Source: an uncultured Caulobacterales bacterium (GTDB taxonomy: Bacteria > Pseudomonadota > Alphaproteobacteria > Caulobacterales > Maricaulaceae). Taken from it: DNA of 64,000 nt. The notes under the pieces were generated by a model, which ran no database searches, was not told the origin of the DNA, and saw nothing but the letters and a program-made list of their open reading frames with translations. Location of the stretch: the NCBI GenBank assembly GCA_937929915.1, contig CALFUN010000008.1:1-64000 (forward strand), given 5' to 3'. Within the stretch, counting starts at the first letter, position 1. Every line of letters starts with the position of its first letter. Positions 44,806 to 54,100 of the stretch are shown here, in pieces. The position numbers and the translations under genes are program-made.

Positions 44806-46779
44806 TCATCCACGATCTTTTTTGCGCGTGCTTTTACGCGCGCCTTTTTTGACACCGCCTTTTTTGAGGTTAGCGCCGCTGGCTTTGGCGAGTTTTTTCT
44901 TATGCGGTTTTTTGGGTTTATTGTCGCCAAAAGCGTAATCTTCGGCACTCGTTTTCACGCGCGATTTACGTTTGAAAGAACCTTCATCATAGCTCGATTT
45001 ACGTTTTGGATTATCTTTATATATACGTTTTTCTTCATGCTTGTCGTCATGGGACTTTGTGCGCTCAGACTGTGTTTTGGTGCCTTTGTAATCATCTTTT
45101 GATCTAGCTTTATCTCGGCCTTTGTGGCCGCGAGCTTTACGGCTTGGCATGCCGCTATCAAAATCTGGCTGGCCATTGAGCCGTGTGGCGGTAATGGCCT
45201 TTTCAATTTTCATATCTGGGCCGATAGTGTCCATAAAGCGCTCAACCCCGCTGGGTGCGATTTCAATAAATGTCTTTGTTTCAGTAATTTTAATTGCGCC
45301 GATTTCTGGCTTTTTTAGACCGCCAGATTTCAGGAGCATTGGCATAATCCATTTGGGTTCGGCCTTTTGCTTGCGTCCAAGATTAAGAGAGAACCAAACG
45401 CCATCTGAAAAATCATTCCGCGCAGAATTTCGGCGCGCGCTGCGGTCTTCAACAGTTGGATCATAGGCTGAGTGGGTGAGTTCTTCGGGGGCAGATTGCC
45501 CAGCACGATATTGGCGAATAAAGGCTGCCGCTATATGTTCGGGGCTATAGGCATCTAAGAGTTTTGATACCATAGCACGTTCCTCATGGCTAACTTCTGT
45601 TTCGAGGCTCATATTTGCTAACAGGCGCTCATTATCGCGCAGTATAATGTCTTCGGCGCTTGGCGGGCCTGACCATTCAGCCGTGATTTTAGCATCGCGT
45701 AATAGGCGTTCTGCATTTCTGCGGCGGTTAGGCGTGACGATAAGAACGGAAACGCCCTTGCGCCCTGCACGGCCTGTACGGCCTGATCTATGCAGTAAGG
45801 ACTCGCGATTTTTCGGTACATCTGCATGGATAACTAATTCGAGATCGGGTAAATCAAGTCCGCGCGCAGCCACATCCGTGGCGATACAGACTTGGGCGCG
45901 GCCATTACGTAAAGATTGTAGGGCATTTGTGCGCTCTTTTTGAGATAATTCACCAGAGAGAGCGACTACAGAAAATCCGCGATTATTAAAGCGTTGTGTC
46001 ATACGGTTGACAGCCACGCGTGTATCACCAAAGACAATCGCATTTTTGGCATTATAATATCGCAATACATTGATAATGGCATTTTCTTTGTCAGACATCC
46101 CGACAGTCATAGAGCGGTATTCAATGTCCATATGCTGTTTGGCTTCTGCGGCGGTATGTACGCGTATGGCATTGCGTTGATATTTCTTGGTCATGCCGAT
46201 AATCGTTTTCGGGACAGTTGCCGAGAACATGAGTGTGCGGCGCTCCTCGGGTGCTTTGCCAAGAATATGTTCTAATTCTTCGCGAAAGCCCATTTTGAGC
46301 ATCTCATCTGCTTCGTCTAAGATGATGGCTTTGAGGTGGCTCATATCTAAAGACCCGCGTTTGATATGATCAACAAGGCGTCCCGGTGTGCCGACAACAA
46401 TATGTGTGCCGCGCGCTAAAATGCGGCGCTCATCACGCATATCCATGCCGCCAACACAGCTTGCGGTCTTTGCGCCAGCTTCGCGGTAGAGCCAATCCAA
46501 CTCGCGTTTGACCTGTAAAGCTAACTCGCGCGTTGGCGCAATGGCAAGCGCTAGTGGGGCGTCCGCGCGCAGAAATGCCCCTGCCTCTTCTAACAATGTA
46601 TTGGCCATAGCGAGGCCAAAGGCGACCGTTTTCCCTGACCCTGTTTGCGCAGAAACAAGTAAGTCCTGCGCCATAAGGTTTGGCGCAAGCACCGCCTCTT
46701 GGACAGGGGTTAGCGTGCTATAGCCTTTTTTGCTCAAAGCATCAGCCAAGGCGCGATGCGCGTGGGAAATATTAGACAT
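44806..46779 (-). CDS. DEAD-box RNA helicase with DbpA-type RNA-binding domain and basic tail
   Basis: A 657-residue ATP-dependent RNA helicase. Q motif YSTLTPVQEAVL (20-31), motif I AQTGSGKT (44-51), DEAD at 155-158, motif III FSATVP, and motif VI HRSGRTGRAGRKG are all intact. A DbpA-like RNA-binding domain (VWFSLNLGRKQKAEPKWIMPML, about 475-545) and a long Lys/Arg-rich tail (about 555-657) follow. This arrangement is that of CsdA/DeaD, which acts in ribosome assembly and cold adaptation. A 29-codon leader ORF precedes it and overlaps its start by eight bases, suggesting translational coupling. Confidence 0.94.
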   Translation of the reverse strand: MSNISHAHRALADALSKKGYSTLTPVQEAVLAPNLMAQDLLVSAQTGSGKTVAFGLAMANTLLEEAGAFLRADAPLALAIAPTRELALQVKRELDWLYREAGAKTASCVGGMDMRDERRILARGTHIVVGTPGRLVDHIKRGSLDMSHLKAIILDEADEMLKMGFREELEHILGKAPEERRTLMFSATVPKTIIGMTKKYQRNAIRVHTAAEAKQHMDIEYRSMTVGMSDKENAIINVLRYYNAKNAIVFGDTRVAVNRMTQRFNNRGFSVVALSGELSQKERTNALQSLRNGRAQVCIATDVAARGLDLPDLELVIHADVPKNRESLLHRSGRTGRAGRKGVSVLIVTPNRRRNAERLLRDAKITAEWSGPPSAEDIILRDNERLLANMSLETEVSHEERAMVSKLLDAYSPEHIAAAFIRQYRAGQSAPEELTHSAYDPTVEDRSARRNSARNDFSDGVWFSLNLGRKQKAEPKWIMPMLLKSGGLKKPEIGAIKITETKTFIEIAPSGVERFMDTIGPDMKIEKAITATRLNGQPDFDSGMPSRKARGHKGRDKARSKDDYKGTKTQSERTKSHDDKHEEKRIYKDNPKRKSSYDEGSFKRKSRVKTSAEDYAFGDNKPKKPHKKKLAKASGANLKKGGVKKGARKSTRKKDRG

Positions 46780-46861
46780 TATATTCTTTCAGGCAAAGCC
46801 GCGGCGACAAGGCCAGCAGGCTCATATAAAGCGCAGTGGCGCGTAAGAGGTGCAGCCTCAA
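46772..46861 (-). CDS. Leader ORF (29 codons) coupled to the DEAD-box helicase
   Basis: This ORF is below the length of the track. On the minus strand the strong Shine-Dalgarno AGGAGGAG (46871-46878) is 9 bases before a TTG at 46861. The frame reads MRLHLLRATALYMSLLALSP and ends KEYNV before a TAA at 46772-46774. The helicase ATG (46777-46779) lies inside the last codons in another frame, giving an ATGTCTAA overlap. Nine of the 29 residues are leucine. A hairpin ATGAG/CTCAT lies just upstream of the Shine-Dalgarno. The helicase's own ribosome binding site (GAAAGAA) is much weaker. A coupling or attenuating leader peptide is the best reading. Confidence 0.6.
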   Translation of the reverse strand: MRLHLLRATALYMSLLALSPRLCLKEYNV

Positions 46862-46878
46862 CGCCGCGCGCTCCTCCT

Positions 46879-46927
46879 ATGAGGTTTCATCTCATCTGCA
46901 TAGGGTATAATTTTGTTTTCGGAAAAC
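46879..46927 (-). promoter_or_regulatory. Hairpin and palindrome in the helicase 5' leader
   Basis: ATGAG-ATGAAAC-CTCAT (46879-46895, minus-strand reading) sits one base before the strong Shine-Dalgarno of the leader ORF. Further upstream, GTTTTC-C-GAAAAC (46915-46927) is a perfect 13-base palindrome. Together they suggest RNA-level or repressor control. No convincing -35/-10 pair was found. Confidence 0.35.
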
Positions 46928-46994
46928 TATAGCCAGACAGGTTTTGACAAAATCGTAAACCTCAAAAGCTAAGATTATATCTCTGAGATATACA

Positions 46995-48056
46995 TCACGC
47001 CCATCCTAGGCCGCGTGTTGTCACTCGTAATTTGCGTAAACGGTCATGATTGGTGATGAATAAACTGTGCCCATCTTCGCCAAATGTGCAATTCGCGCTG
47101 GCCTTGCCTGTTTTTATACGGCCAAGGACTACGCCTTGCGCAGATATTACAAATATACCGCCCGGGCCTGTTGCGAAAATATGCCCATCTATATCAACGG
47201 CCATGCCATCAGGCAGGCCCGGATTTGTGTTATCCGCATAAGGGGCTAAATCTATCCAAAGCTCTAATGGTGCATTTTTTTGTGTTAGATTGCAGCGGTA
47301 AATATGCATGGCCTTGGGGTCTGATTGCGCAACATATAGCGTTTTTTCATCGGGTGATAAAGCGATGCCATTAGGGAACGTCAAAGCATCAGAGATAAGG
47401 CTGACTTGGCCTGATTTTGCCAGCTTATAAACGCCGTTATGGGGCAGTTCTTTGAGAGGCGAGCCGTTTAACCCCTCAAGTCCGTAAGGCGGGTCTGTGA
47501 AATATATGTCGCCATTAGCACTTTCTATGAGGTCATTTGGGCTATTCAATGCCTGTCCTTCAAAGTTTGATACCAGCGTTGTTCGGGTTTTTGTGTCAAT
47601 ATCCATAATTTGCACGGCGCGTTTTCCGTGATTGCAAATTAATAATTTTCCGAAACGGTTATAAAGCAGGCCATTTGCGCCAACTTCTCTAAAGCCTGTT
47701 AGGCCTTGCGCGCCAGACGGGTTTAAGAACTCTGTGACGCCTGCGCCAGCTTGCCATTTATAGGCTATATTGCCGGGAACATCTGTGAAATAAAGCGCTT
47801 GTCTTTGAGAGTCCCAAGTTGGGCCTTCTGACCATCCATATCCTTGGCCAAGCGTTTCAAATGATTGGGTTGTGTCGACAAGCTTATAAAATCTGTCATC
47901 AAAGGCTTCGAATATATTTGAAGCAGATGTGCTGCCTTGCGTGCGACTTTGTGCTTTATGGGAAGGTTTATGCGGGGGATTAGCACAAGCTTGCAAAGTT
48001 GCGGCGGTTAAAGGCGCTGTGATGCCCCATAAAACGGATCTTCTATTTATAGACAT
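46995..48056 (-). CDS. SMP-30/gluconolactonase-family protein, exported
   Basis: A 353-residue six-bladed beta-propeller lactonase relative. A Tat-like signal NRRSVLWGITAPLTAATLQAC ends in a possible lipobox LQAC. GYGWSEGPTWD holds the metal-binding Glu, LNSPNDLIESANGDIYFTDPPYG the Asn, and GLPDGMAVDIDGHIFATGPGG the Asp. The track starts seven codons earlier; the ATG at 48056 follows GCGAG and starts the signal cleanly. Next to a sugar-oxidation locus it probably opens a sugar lactone in the periplasm. Substrate unknown. Confidence 0.87.
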   Translation of the reverse strand: MSINRRSVLWGITAPLTAATLQACANPPHKPSHKAQSRTQGSTSASNIFEAFDDRFYKLVDTTQSFETLGQGYGWSEGPTWDSQRQALYFTDVPGNIAYKWQAGAGVTEFLNPSGAQGLTGFREVGANGLLYNRFGKLLICNHGKRAVQIMDIDTKTRTTLVSNFEGQALNSPNDLIESANGDIYFTDPPYGLEGLNGSPLKELPHNGVYKLAKSGQVSLISDALTFPNGIALSPDEKTLYVAQSDPKAMHIYRCNLTQKNAPLELWIDLAPYADNTNPGLPDGMAVDIDGHIFATGPGGIFVISAQGVVLGRIKTGKASANCTFGEDGHSLFITNHDRLRKLRVTTRGLGWA

Positions 48057-48234
48057 ATAACTCGCTAAGGGCTGCATTTTGGAAAGTTTGAACAGCTATA
48101 GGAGAAATTGTCTTACGTTGTCAATTTTCAATATTGATTTTCATTATACTAGTTGTGGCCTGCGTTAGGGATAGGGTTGTGCTGTTTTGCGCTAAATATA
48201 TATGCGGCCAAAGCAATGGGGCAGATGCTATCGC

Positions 48235-48918
48235 TTATGCTGCCCAGAGGAAGGAATTTAAGGTCATGCGGCCTTTTTGCGGGTCTTCGCTGAGTAGCAT
48301 ATCCTTAGGAATAATGCCTGAATGTAAGGTGCGCCCGCGATAGAATATTGCGCGATTGGGACGCGCTTTAATACTGAGCATCATCTCAAATGCGTCTGTG
48401 TGGCCGTCAATATAGGCATTTTGAGGGTGTCCATATTCTTTAAAATCCGCTTCAAGAGCTTTTTGATAACTATCCGCGCGGTTTGGAGTCACCGTCTCAA
48501 ACCCTGTGCGCTTATGACGGTAAAAGGCTGTCCCAGCATTTTCTGGGCCTTGAATATAATGCAAGAGAGCAAAAAGCTCTCCTTCCTGCGCGTCGTAATG
48601 CGGGATGCGTTGCAAGGGATGCAGTGTGTCTGCGGGTTGAGAGACAAGGGCATACGCGCAGCTTTCAACTCTCAGACCTTGTCGAAAATCAAAGACATTT
48701 TGGATGATGTCTAAAAGGATTTGGCTGCTCGGCGCGATGTAATTCATATTTCCTGCCGCCTGTACCCCCGGATAAAACCCACCTTGCGAAGTAAATTGCG
48801 CAGAGCGCCCCATTTGGCGTATGGCTTCAAAATCTTCGATGAAATTATCAATCACGACGACCTTTTCAGACTGAGTGCCATATGTTTTCACATCATAGCT
48901 AGGTTTCAAATTTTGCAT
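48235..48918 (-). CDS. DUF6445-like protein partnered with the tryptophan halogenase homologue
   Basis: A 227-residue protein. VVVIDNFIEDFEAIRQMGRSA, GFYPGVQAAG, LQRIPHYDAQEGELFALLHYI, GTAFYRHKRTGFE and PNRAIFYRGRTLHSG are the visible blocks. The H-x-D and downstream H and R in a jelly-roll-like setting resemble 2-oxoglutarate/iron oxygenases, and from memory this is the DUF6445 family found beside tryptophan-halogenase genes at TonB receptor loci. Its function is unknown. It lies 65 bases downstream of the halogenase homologue on the same strand. Confidence 0.7.
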   Translation of the reverse strand: MQNLKPSYDVKTYGTQSEKVVVIDNFIEDFEAIRQMGRSAQFTSQGGFYPGVQAAGNMNYIAPSSQILLDIIQNVFDFRQGLRVESCAYALVSQPADTLHPLQRIPHYDAQEGELFALLHYIQGPENAGTAFYRHKRTGFETVTPNRADSYQKALEADFKEYGHPQNAYIDGHTDAFEMMLSIKARPNRAIFYRGRTLHSGIIPKDMLLSEDPQKGRMTLNSFLWAA

Positions 48919-48983
48919 TGAGGTCTCATTATATTATATTTTTTGCATGTTATATTTTGTGGGAATGGCTGTGATGGGGCAAA

Positions 48984-50501
48984 TTATGCGCGGCAGTTAT
49001 CTTTTATATATTGCCAATGCAGAGGCATAACGTCTGCGGCTTGTTTCGTTGCGTCAAATATATGCATAAGCCTGCGCTCGACTTCTTTTGAGTCCACGGT
49101 GTTGGTGATAGGGTGATAACCTTGAGCGTCCAATTTTTGGCCAAAAAATACAGCTAACCAGCTTGTTTCATTGAATAATTCATCATTATCTCTGAAAATT
49201 CGTCCATTAGTGCGATATAAATCCATTTTTGTTTGAAGGAATTCAGGTATCTCCATCGTGCGGCAATAATCCCAAAATGGCGAATCGTTACGCTTTGTAA
49301 GATGGTAGTGCAAAATCAGAAAATCACGTGTGCGCTCATATTCAATCAAGGTTGAGCGGTTAAAATGATCGACTTCCGCTGGCTCGATGCCTTTATAAGG
49401 AAAGAGTGTCATTAAGCGTGCCAAGCCAGATTGAATCAGGTGGATTGATGTGGATTCCAGCGGCTCCATGAAGCCAGCGGCAAGGCCGAAGGATACGACA
49501 TTCTTGTCCCAGAATTTTTTTCTGTGTCCAGTTGTAAACTTTATGTGCCGCGGCTCTGCAATCGGCTCACCATCGAGATTGTCGATTAAGATCTGTGTGG
49601 CTTCATCTTCAGACATATATTGACTGCAATAGACATGCCCATTGCCGACGCGGTGTTGCAAAGGAATACGCCATTGCCAACCAGCTTTATGCGCCGTGGC
49701 ACGCGTGTAAGGGATAGGCTCGCCAACACTTTCGCATGGGATAGCGACAGCTCGGTCGCAAGGTAGCCATTTTGACCAATCTGTATAGCCTGCTTTAAGG
49801 GTCTTTTCTATAAGAAGGCCTTTAAAACCCGAGCAATCAATAAAGAGATCACCTTCGATGTTTTGCCCGTTTTCAAGTGTGACGGATTCGACAAAGCCTG
49901 TTTCGCTATTTTGATGTGCCTCTACAACTTTGCCTTCAATCCGCTTCGTGCCATGATGTTCAGAAAACTCCCGCAGATATTTGGCATATAAAACAGCATC
50001 AAATTGAAAGGCATAAACAATCCGCTCTAGGACAGAGCGCTGCGCGCGAATAGGGCGCATGAATTTATCTTTTTTTGCGGCGGCGGATTGAATACAGAAA
50101 TCTTCAATATCAAGTTGGGCTTGCCCTCGCGCTTTCCTGCGAGCGTTTTCTTTGAGGACGAAATGGTGAAAGGCAACCCCTTCCATATCAATGCCATAAG
50201 ACCCGAACGGGTGGATATAGCTATCTCCGATCTGGCTCCAATTTACAAATTCAATGCCGAGTTTAAAAGTCGCATTGGTTTTTTTAACAAAGTCATTTTC
50301 ATCTAAACCGAGCATAGAATTAAAAGTTAGAATTTGCGGAATTGTCGCTTCGCCAACACTAATCGTGCCTATGGCTTCGGACTCGATAAGTGTGATATTG
50401 GCATATCCGTTTTTCAGGATACGGGAGAGGGTTGCTGCGCTCATCCATCCCGCTGTACCTCCGCCAATAATAATAATGTTTTTTATGCGTTTTTCTGACA
50501 T
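48984..50501 (-). CDS. Tryptophan-halogenase-family flavoprotein
   Basis: A 505-residue FAD-dependent halogenase-fold protein. The FAD motif GGGTAGWMSA is at 13-22. The lysine corresponding to the catalytic Lys of PrnA is Lys80 (NATFKLGIEF), W-x-W-x-I-P is present as WQWRIP at 275-280, and EPLESTSIHLIQSGL carries the conserved Glu. All halogenase hallmarks are thus intact, but homologues at TonB receptor loci of alpha- and gammaproteobacteria are not known to halogenate anything. It is divergent from a 1158-residue receptor gene. A flavin reductase is not in the window. Confidence 0.9.
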   Translation of the reverse strand: MSEKRIKNIIIIGGGTAGWMSAATLSRILKNGYANITLIESEAIGTISVGEATIPQILTFNSMLGLDENDFVKKTNATFKLGIEFVNWSQIGDSYIHPFGSYGIDMEGVAFHHFVLKENARRKARGQAQLDIEDFCIQSAAAKKDKFMRPIRAQRSVLERIVYAFQFDAVLYAKYLREFSEHHGTKRIEGKVVEAHQNSETGFVESVTLENGQNIEGDLFIDCSGFKGLLIEKTLKAGYTDWSKWLPCDRAVAIPCESVGEPIPYTRATAHKAGWQWRIPLQHRVGNGHVYCSQYMSEDEATQILIDNLDGEPIAEPRHIKFTTGHRKKFWDKNVVSFGLAAGFMEPLESTSIHLIQSGLARLMTLFPYKGIEPAEVDHFNRSTLIEYERTRDFLILHYHLTKRNDSPFWDYCRTMEIPEFLQTKMDLYRTNGRIFRDNDELFNETSWLAVFFGQKLDAQGYHPITNTVDSKEVERRLMHIFDATKQAADVMPLHWQYIKDNCRA

Positions 50502-50968
50502 TATTAAAATCTTCCAGTAAAATTAAGCGTCGTAAAGTGTCAAGGTGAAGCCAAAATAGAAAATTCGGTTTCATGCGTTTGTAAAGGCTTCAAAAAAAGT
50601 CTGGCTATGGATTGCGTAAAGGTCGTCTTTTATCAAGCCTTAAAATGACACGGTGAAAGTAAACTGTGAATAATGTCACGGCAATAGTGAGTTGCATGTG
50701 CCGCCGATGATAAGGTTTTGTCATATCATTTAATCTGTAAATCATGCTGCTATAAAGCGTTATTATAGAGCATAATCTATGATAGGTTCTCATTCGGATG
50801 GGGTATCTAAAACAGAATCCTTCAAATGGAAATTTACGAATTTTTAGTGTTGCTATTTTGCAAGGGTTTATAATTTTATTCACGTAAATTTGTCGGTGTA
50901 AAAAATAATATATAAAAATCAATATCTTATGCGTTACCGGCTTACTGATAAAAAAACGTATGTGCTGA

Positions 50969-50997
50969 TTGACAAAATTCTTGTCCCGTAAGAGAAT
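50969..50997 (+). promoter_or_regulatory. Candidate promoter of the TonB receptor
   Basis: TTGACA at 50969-50974 and GAGAAT at 50992-50997 are separated by 17 bases. The -35 is perfect and the -10 has four of six matches. The LacI-like operator begins six bases after the -10, at the expected transcription start. Confidence 0.45.
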
Positions 50998-51003
50998 AAG
51001 AAA

Positions 51004-51017
51004 TGACAACGATGTCA
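51004..51017. promoter_or_regulatory. LacI-type operator, copy 1 (TonB receptor)
   Basis: TGACAACGATGTCA has five-base arms TGACA/TGTCA around a C-G centre, the form of LacI-family operators. The identical 14-mer occurs 4 kb away before the Gfo/Idh operon. A LacI regulator is encoded at 61712-62740 in the same locus and is the natural candidate. It overlaps the predicted transcription start of the receptor gene. Confidence 0.7.
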
Positions 51018-51152
51018 GATTATAAAATGATTGCAGAATAATTAGGGGATCTAAAACATAGCAATTTGTAGGATGAGTGCGCGGCACTTTATCTATGTAA
51101 TTCGGGATTACTATGTTTGGGCGAAACTAAAATAATAATGGGAGTTCTGAAA

Positions 51153-54100
51153 ATGGCGAGACCTAGCGAACGGCTTTGGCATGAAATTAAAGATAAGAAT
51201 AAAAAAATATTATTGATGGGCGGGACGGCGCTGATGGTCATCGCGGCCGCAAGTCCAGCATATGCGCAGCAAGTCGAAGACCAAAATACGCAAACTGAAA
51301 TTTCTGATGATGATGAAGTTATTGCATTTGGTATTCGGAGCAGTATCAAAAGTGCGCAAGACTTAAAGCAAAATGCCGACACATTTCTAGATGCGATTAC
51401 AGCCGAAGACATCGGGGCTTTATCAGATAGGTCTGTCGCAGAAGCTTTGCAGCGCGTACCTGGCGTATCCATTTCAAATTTCGCAGGACCCAATGACCCT
51501 GATCATTTCTCGATTGAGGGCAGCGGCGTTGTTATTCGGGGATTGTCTTTAACACGAAGTGAATTGAATGGCCGCGATATTTTCACAACAGGACTTGGCC
51601 GATCAATCGACTTTCAAGACTTCCCGTCTGAGCTTGTTAGCGCCATCGAAGTGTATAAGAACAATTCTGCGGACCAAATTGAAGGCGGTTTGTCGGGTAC
51701 AGTGAATCTTGTCACACGCAAGCCTTTCGATTCTCCTGGCCGTGTGATTGCGGGTGGTATCGAAGCTAATTACTCAGATTTACAAGACCAACAATTTGTG
51801 ACACCCGGCGGGTCGCTTTTATTGAGTGACCGTTGGTCTACGAAATATGGTGAGTTTGGCGCATTGGTAAGTGGCTCATTTTCTCGGATTGTCAGTGAGT
51901 CAAATGGCTCGCAAGTGGCTGTGGCAGCTTTCTCACCTCAGGGGCCCGTTCAAGATGGTATTATCGATGGTGTATTTGGTGGTGTGCTGCCCAATAACAT
52001 CCCAAATAGTGATTTCCAGATTGTAGGCGGCGGCGTTAGAAGCGAAGAACGCGAACGTGAGCGTTATGGCTTTAACGCCTCTTTGCAGTGGGAAAGCCCC
52101 GATGAGCGTACTGTTGCAACGGCAGAGTTTTTACGCACGGATGCGACATTGTCATGGTCTGAAAATGTGATTGAGTTGCAACGCGATGCATTTGCTCGGG
52201 ATAATAACCCGGGAGGAACGGGCGGTAATGCTGTGGCGATTGATGCTGCTGGCGCTGTATTTAACGTCAATGGCGGGCCTGGGCCGAATATCCAGATACC
52301 AACCGGCGGAACATTTTTAGAGCTTGACGAAAATGGTCAATTCCAAGCTGGCGTTATTACAACAGCAAATTCAGGTTGGCGCGGTACGGCTCCGCAAGCG
52401 CCGGGTTCATGCCCAGGCTTTGATTGTGGACAGCCTGGCAATGTGTTTAATACCCTCATTCAAGCCACACCTCTTTTGACGAATAATCGCGGCAGAGATG
52501 AGGATTCGGATGTTTCTAACTATACATTCAATGTTAAGCATGAGTTCTCGGATAGATTCCGCGGTGACTTCGATGCGCAATATATCCGCTCAAATAATGA
52601 AGTGTTTGACGGAGCGGCTGGTTTTACAGTCTTTGCCAATTCATTCTTGAATTTGAATGATGGCGGTGTACCTGATGTGCAATTTTTGCCAGGTGCAAAT
52701 GTTCAGCTAGGCGTTACAAATATCCTGCCAGATTCTCAGGGGAATTTAACACCAGAGCAGCAGGCTGATGTGAATGCATTTTTCACAAATCCAGATAATT
52801 TCTTCTTTAGAAGTACTCTAAGATTTATCGAAGATTCCGATACGGATGAAGTCGCGCTTGCCTCTAACTTTGAATATGATGTTGATAATGAATGGATAAC
52901 TGGCATCAAATTTGGCGGGCGTTATGCCGATAGAGATCAGCTTGCCAGAGCCACGGTTTTTGATTTTAGTTTTGTCAATGAAATTTTTGATGGTAGTACT
53001 CCGTTCTCAATTTCTGATCTGGCGAATTTAACCAATGATCCAAATAGTGCGGCTTTTGGCTTAGGGGCTGGAAACCTTGTTGAGACCTTTGATTTCAGAG
53101 GGCTCCAACGCGGTAATGTACCTAATCCGGGGGCATTTTTGTTTGCAGGTGATTTTTTCAGGTCAAATGGTAGTGTAGCCGGGTCTCCGCTACAGGCTGT
53201 TATTAATGAATTTAACAATCCTGGTCTTGGTAATGTATTTAATACTTTGGCTAATCGTAACTTCGCTGACGATGGGGTGAATGACATTATTCCCGGAACG
53301 CCGTTCAGGGAAGCCGAGGTAACGGATACTTCCGAAGAAATTTTCTCAGCTTACGCGCTTGCAAAATTTGAAAAGGGGCCGATTAACGGAAATATTGGTG
53401 TCAGATGGGTGCGTACAAATGTGACAACAACGGGTAACCAAGTGCAAGGCTTCCTTGTGCCTGTCACACAAGCCAATATTGATAGTGGCCAAGCGGCCGC
53501 GGATGCGGTGATTGGTACGCCGCTTGCGTGTCAAGATCCTGCAGGCCTACCAGATGATATTGATCTTGGTAATACTCAGGCGGGCCAAGCGTCTGCATTG
53601 TGCTCTCTGTCTATCGCCGAGCAGCAAGATGTTGTCACATTCTTGGATGGTAGCGTGCAGCCACTTACCACAACGAATGTCTCTAATCTTTTCTTGCCGA
53701 GCTTTAATGTGAAATATGATCTGGGGGACGGTAAACTCTTTAGATTTGCTGCATCACGCACAATCTTTAGGCCTGATTTCGGTCTTTTCAGAAACAATCA
53801 ATTTGTCAATCAAGATGATGACAATACGGGGGCGTTCCGCATCCGCGCCGATGGTGGTAATGCTTTCTTATCGCCAGTGTCATCTGTGAACCTTGATGGC
53901 TCATTTGAGTGGTATTTCTCTGATGCGGGTTCAGTAACGGCCTCTGCATTTTGGAAAAGACTGTCAAATGTTATTCAGCAAGGCGAAACTGTTGGGCCGC
54001 CTCTATCGGCGAATGGCATTACATTCGCAGATACAGAAATTATTGGCCCAGCAAATGTTGCATCTGGTAATATTCGTGGATTTGAACTGGCTTATCGTCA

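Larger units (their letters stand above)
50502..51152. other. Divergent intergenic region between the halogenase homologue and the TonB receptor
   Basis: These 651 AT-rich bases contain no credible gene; the 160-codon minus-strand ORF (50605-51087) has no ribosome binding site and reads like translated non-coding DNA. The right part holds TTGACA (50969-50974) with GAGAAT 17 bases later, an inverted repeat GACAA-AATTC-TTGTC (50971-50985) and the operator TGACAACGATGTCA (51004-51017). The left 400 bases show nothing I can name. Confidence 0.6.

Noticed and set aside
44820-45130. Hairpin-like GCGCG-rich stretch near the helicase 3' end as a terminator
   Set aside because: It lies within the coding sequence for the Lys/Arg-rich tail of the helicase, and its repeats reflect KK/RK codons.
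48109-48123. TGTCTTACGTTGTCA before the SMP-30 gene as a third full LacI operator
   Set aside because: Only one half (TGACAACG on the minus strand) matches; the other arm is not related. It is mentioned as a half-site only.
50605-51087. 160-codon minus-strand ORF in the halogenase-receptor intergenic region
   Set aside because: It has no ribosome binding site, overlaps the receptor promoter and operator, and its translation (many Ile, Phe, Tyr and Leu from AT-rich codons) resembles no protein. It is treated as non-coding.
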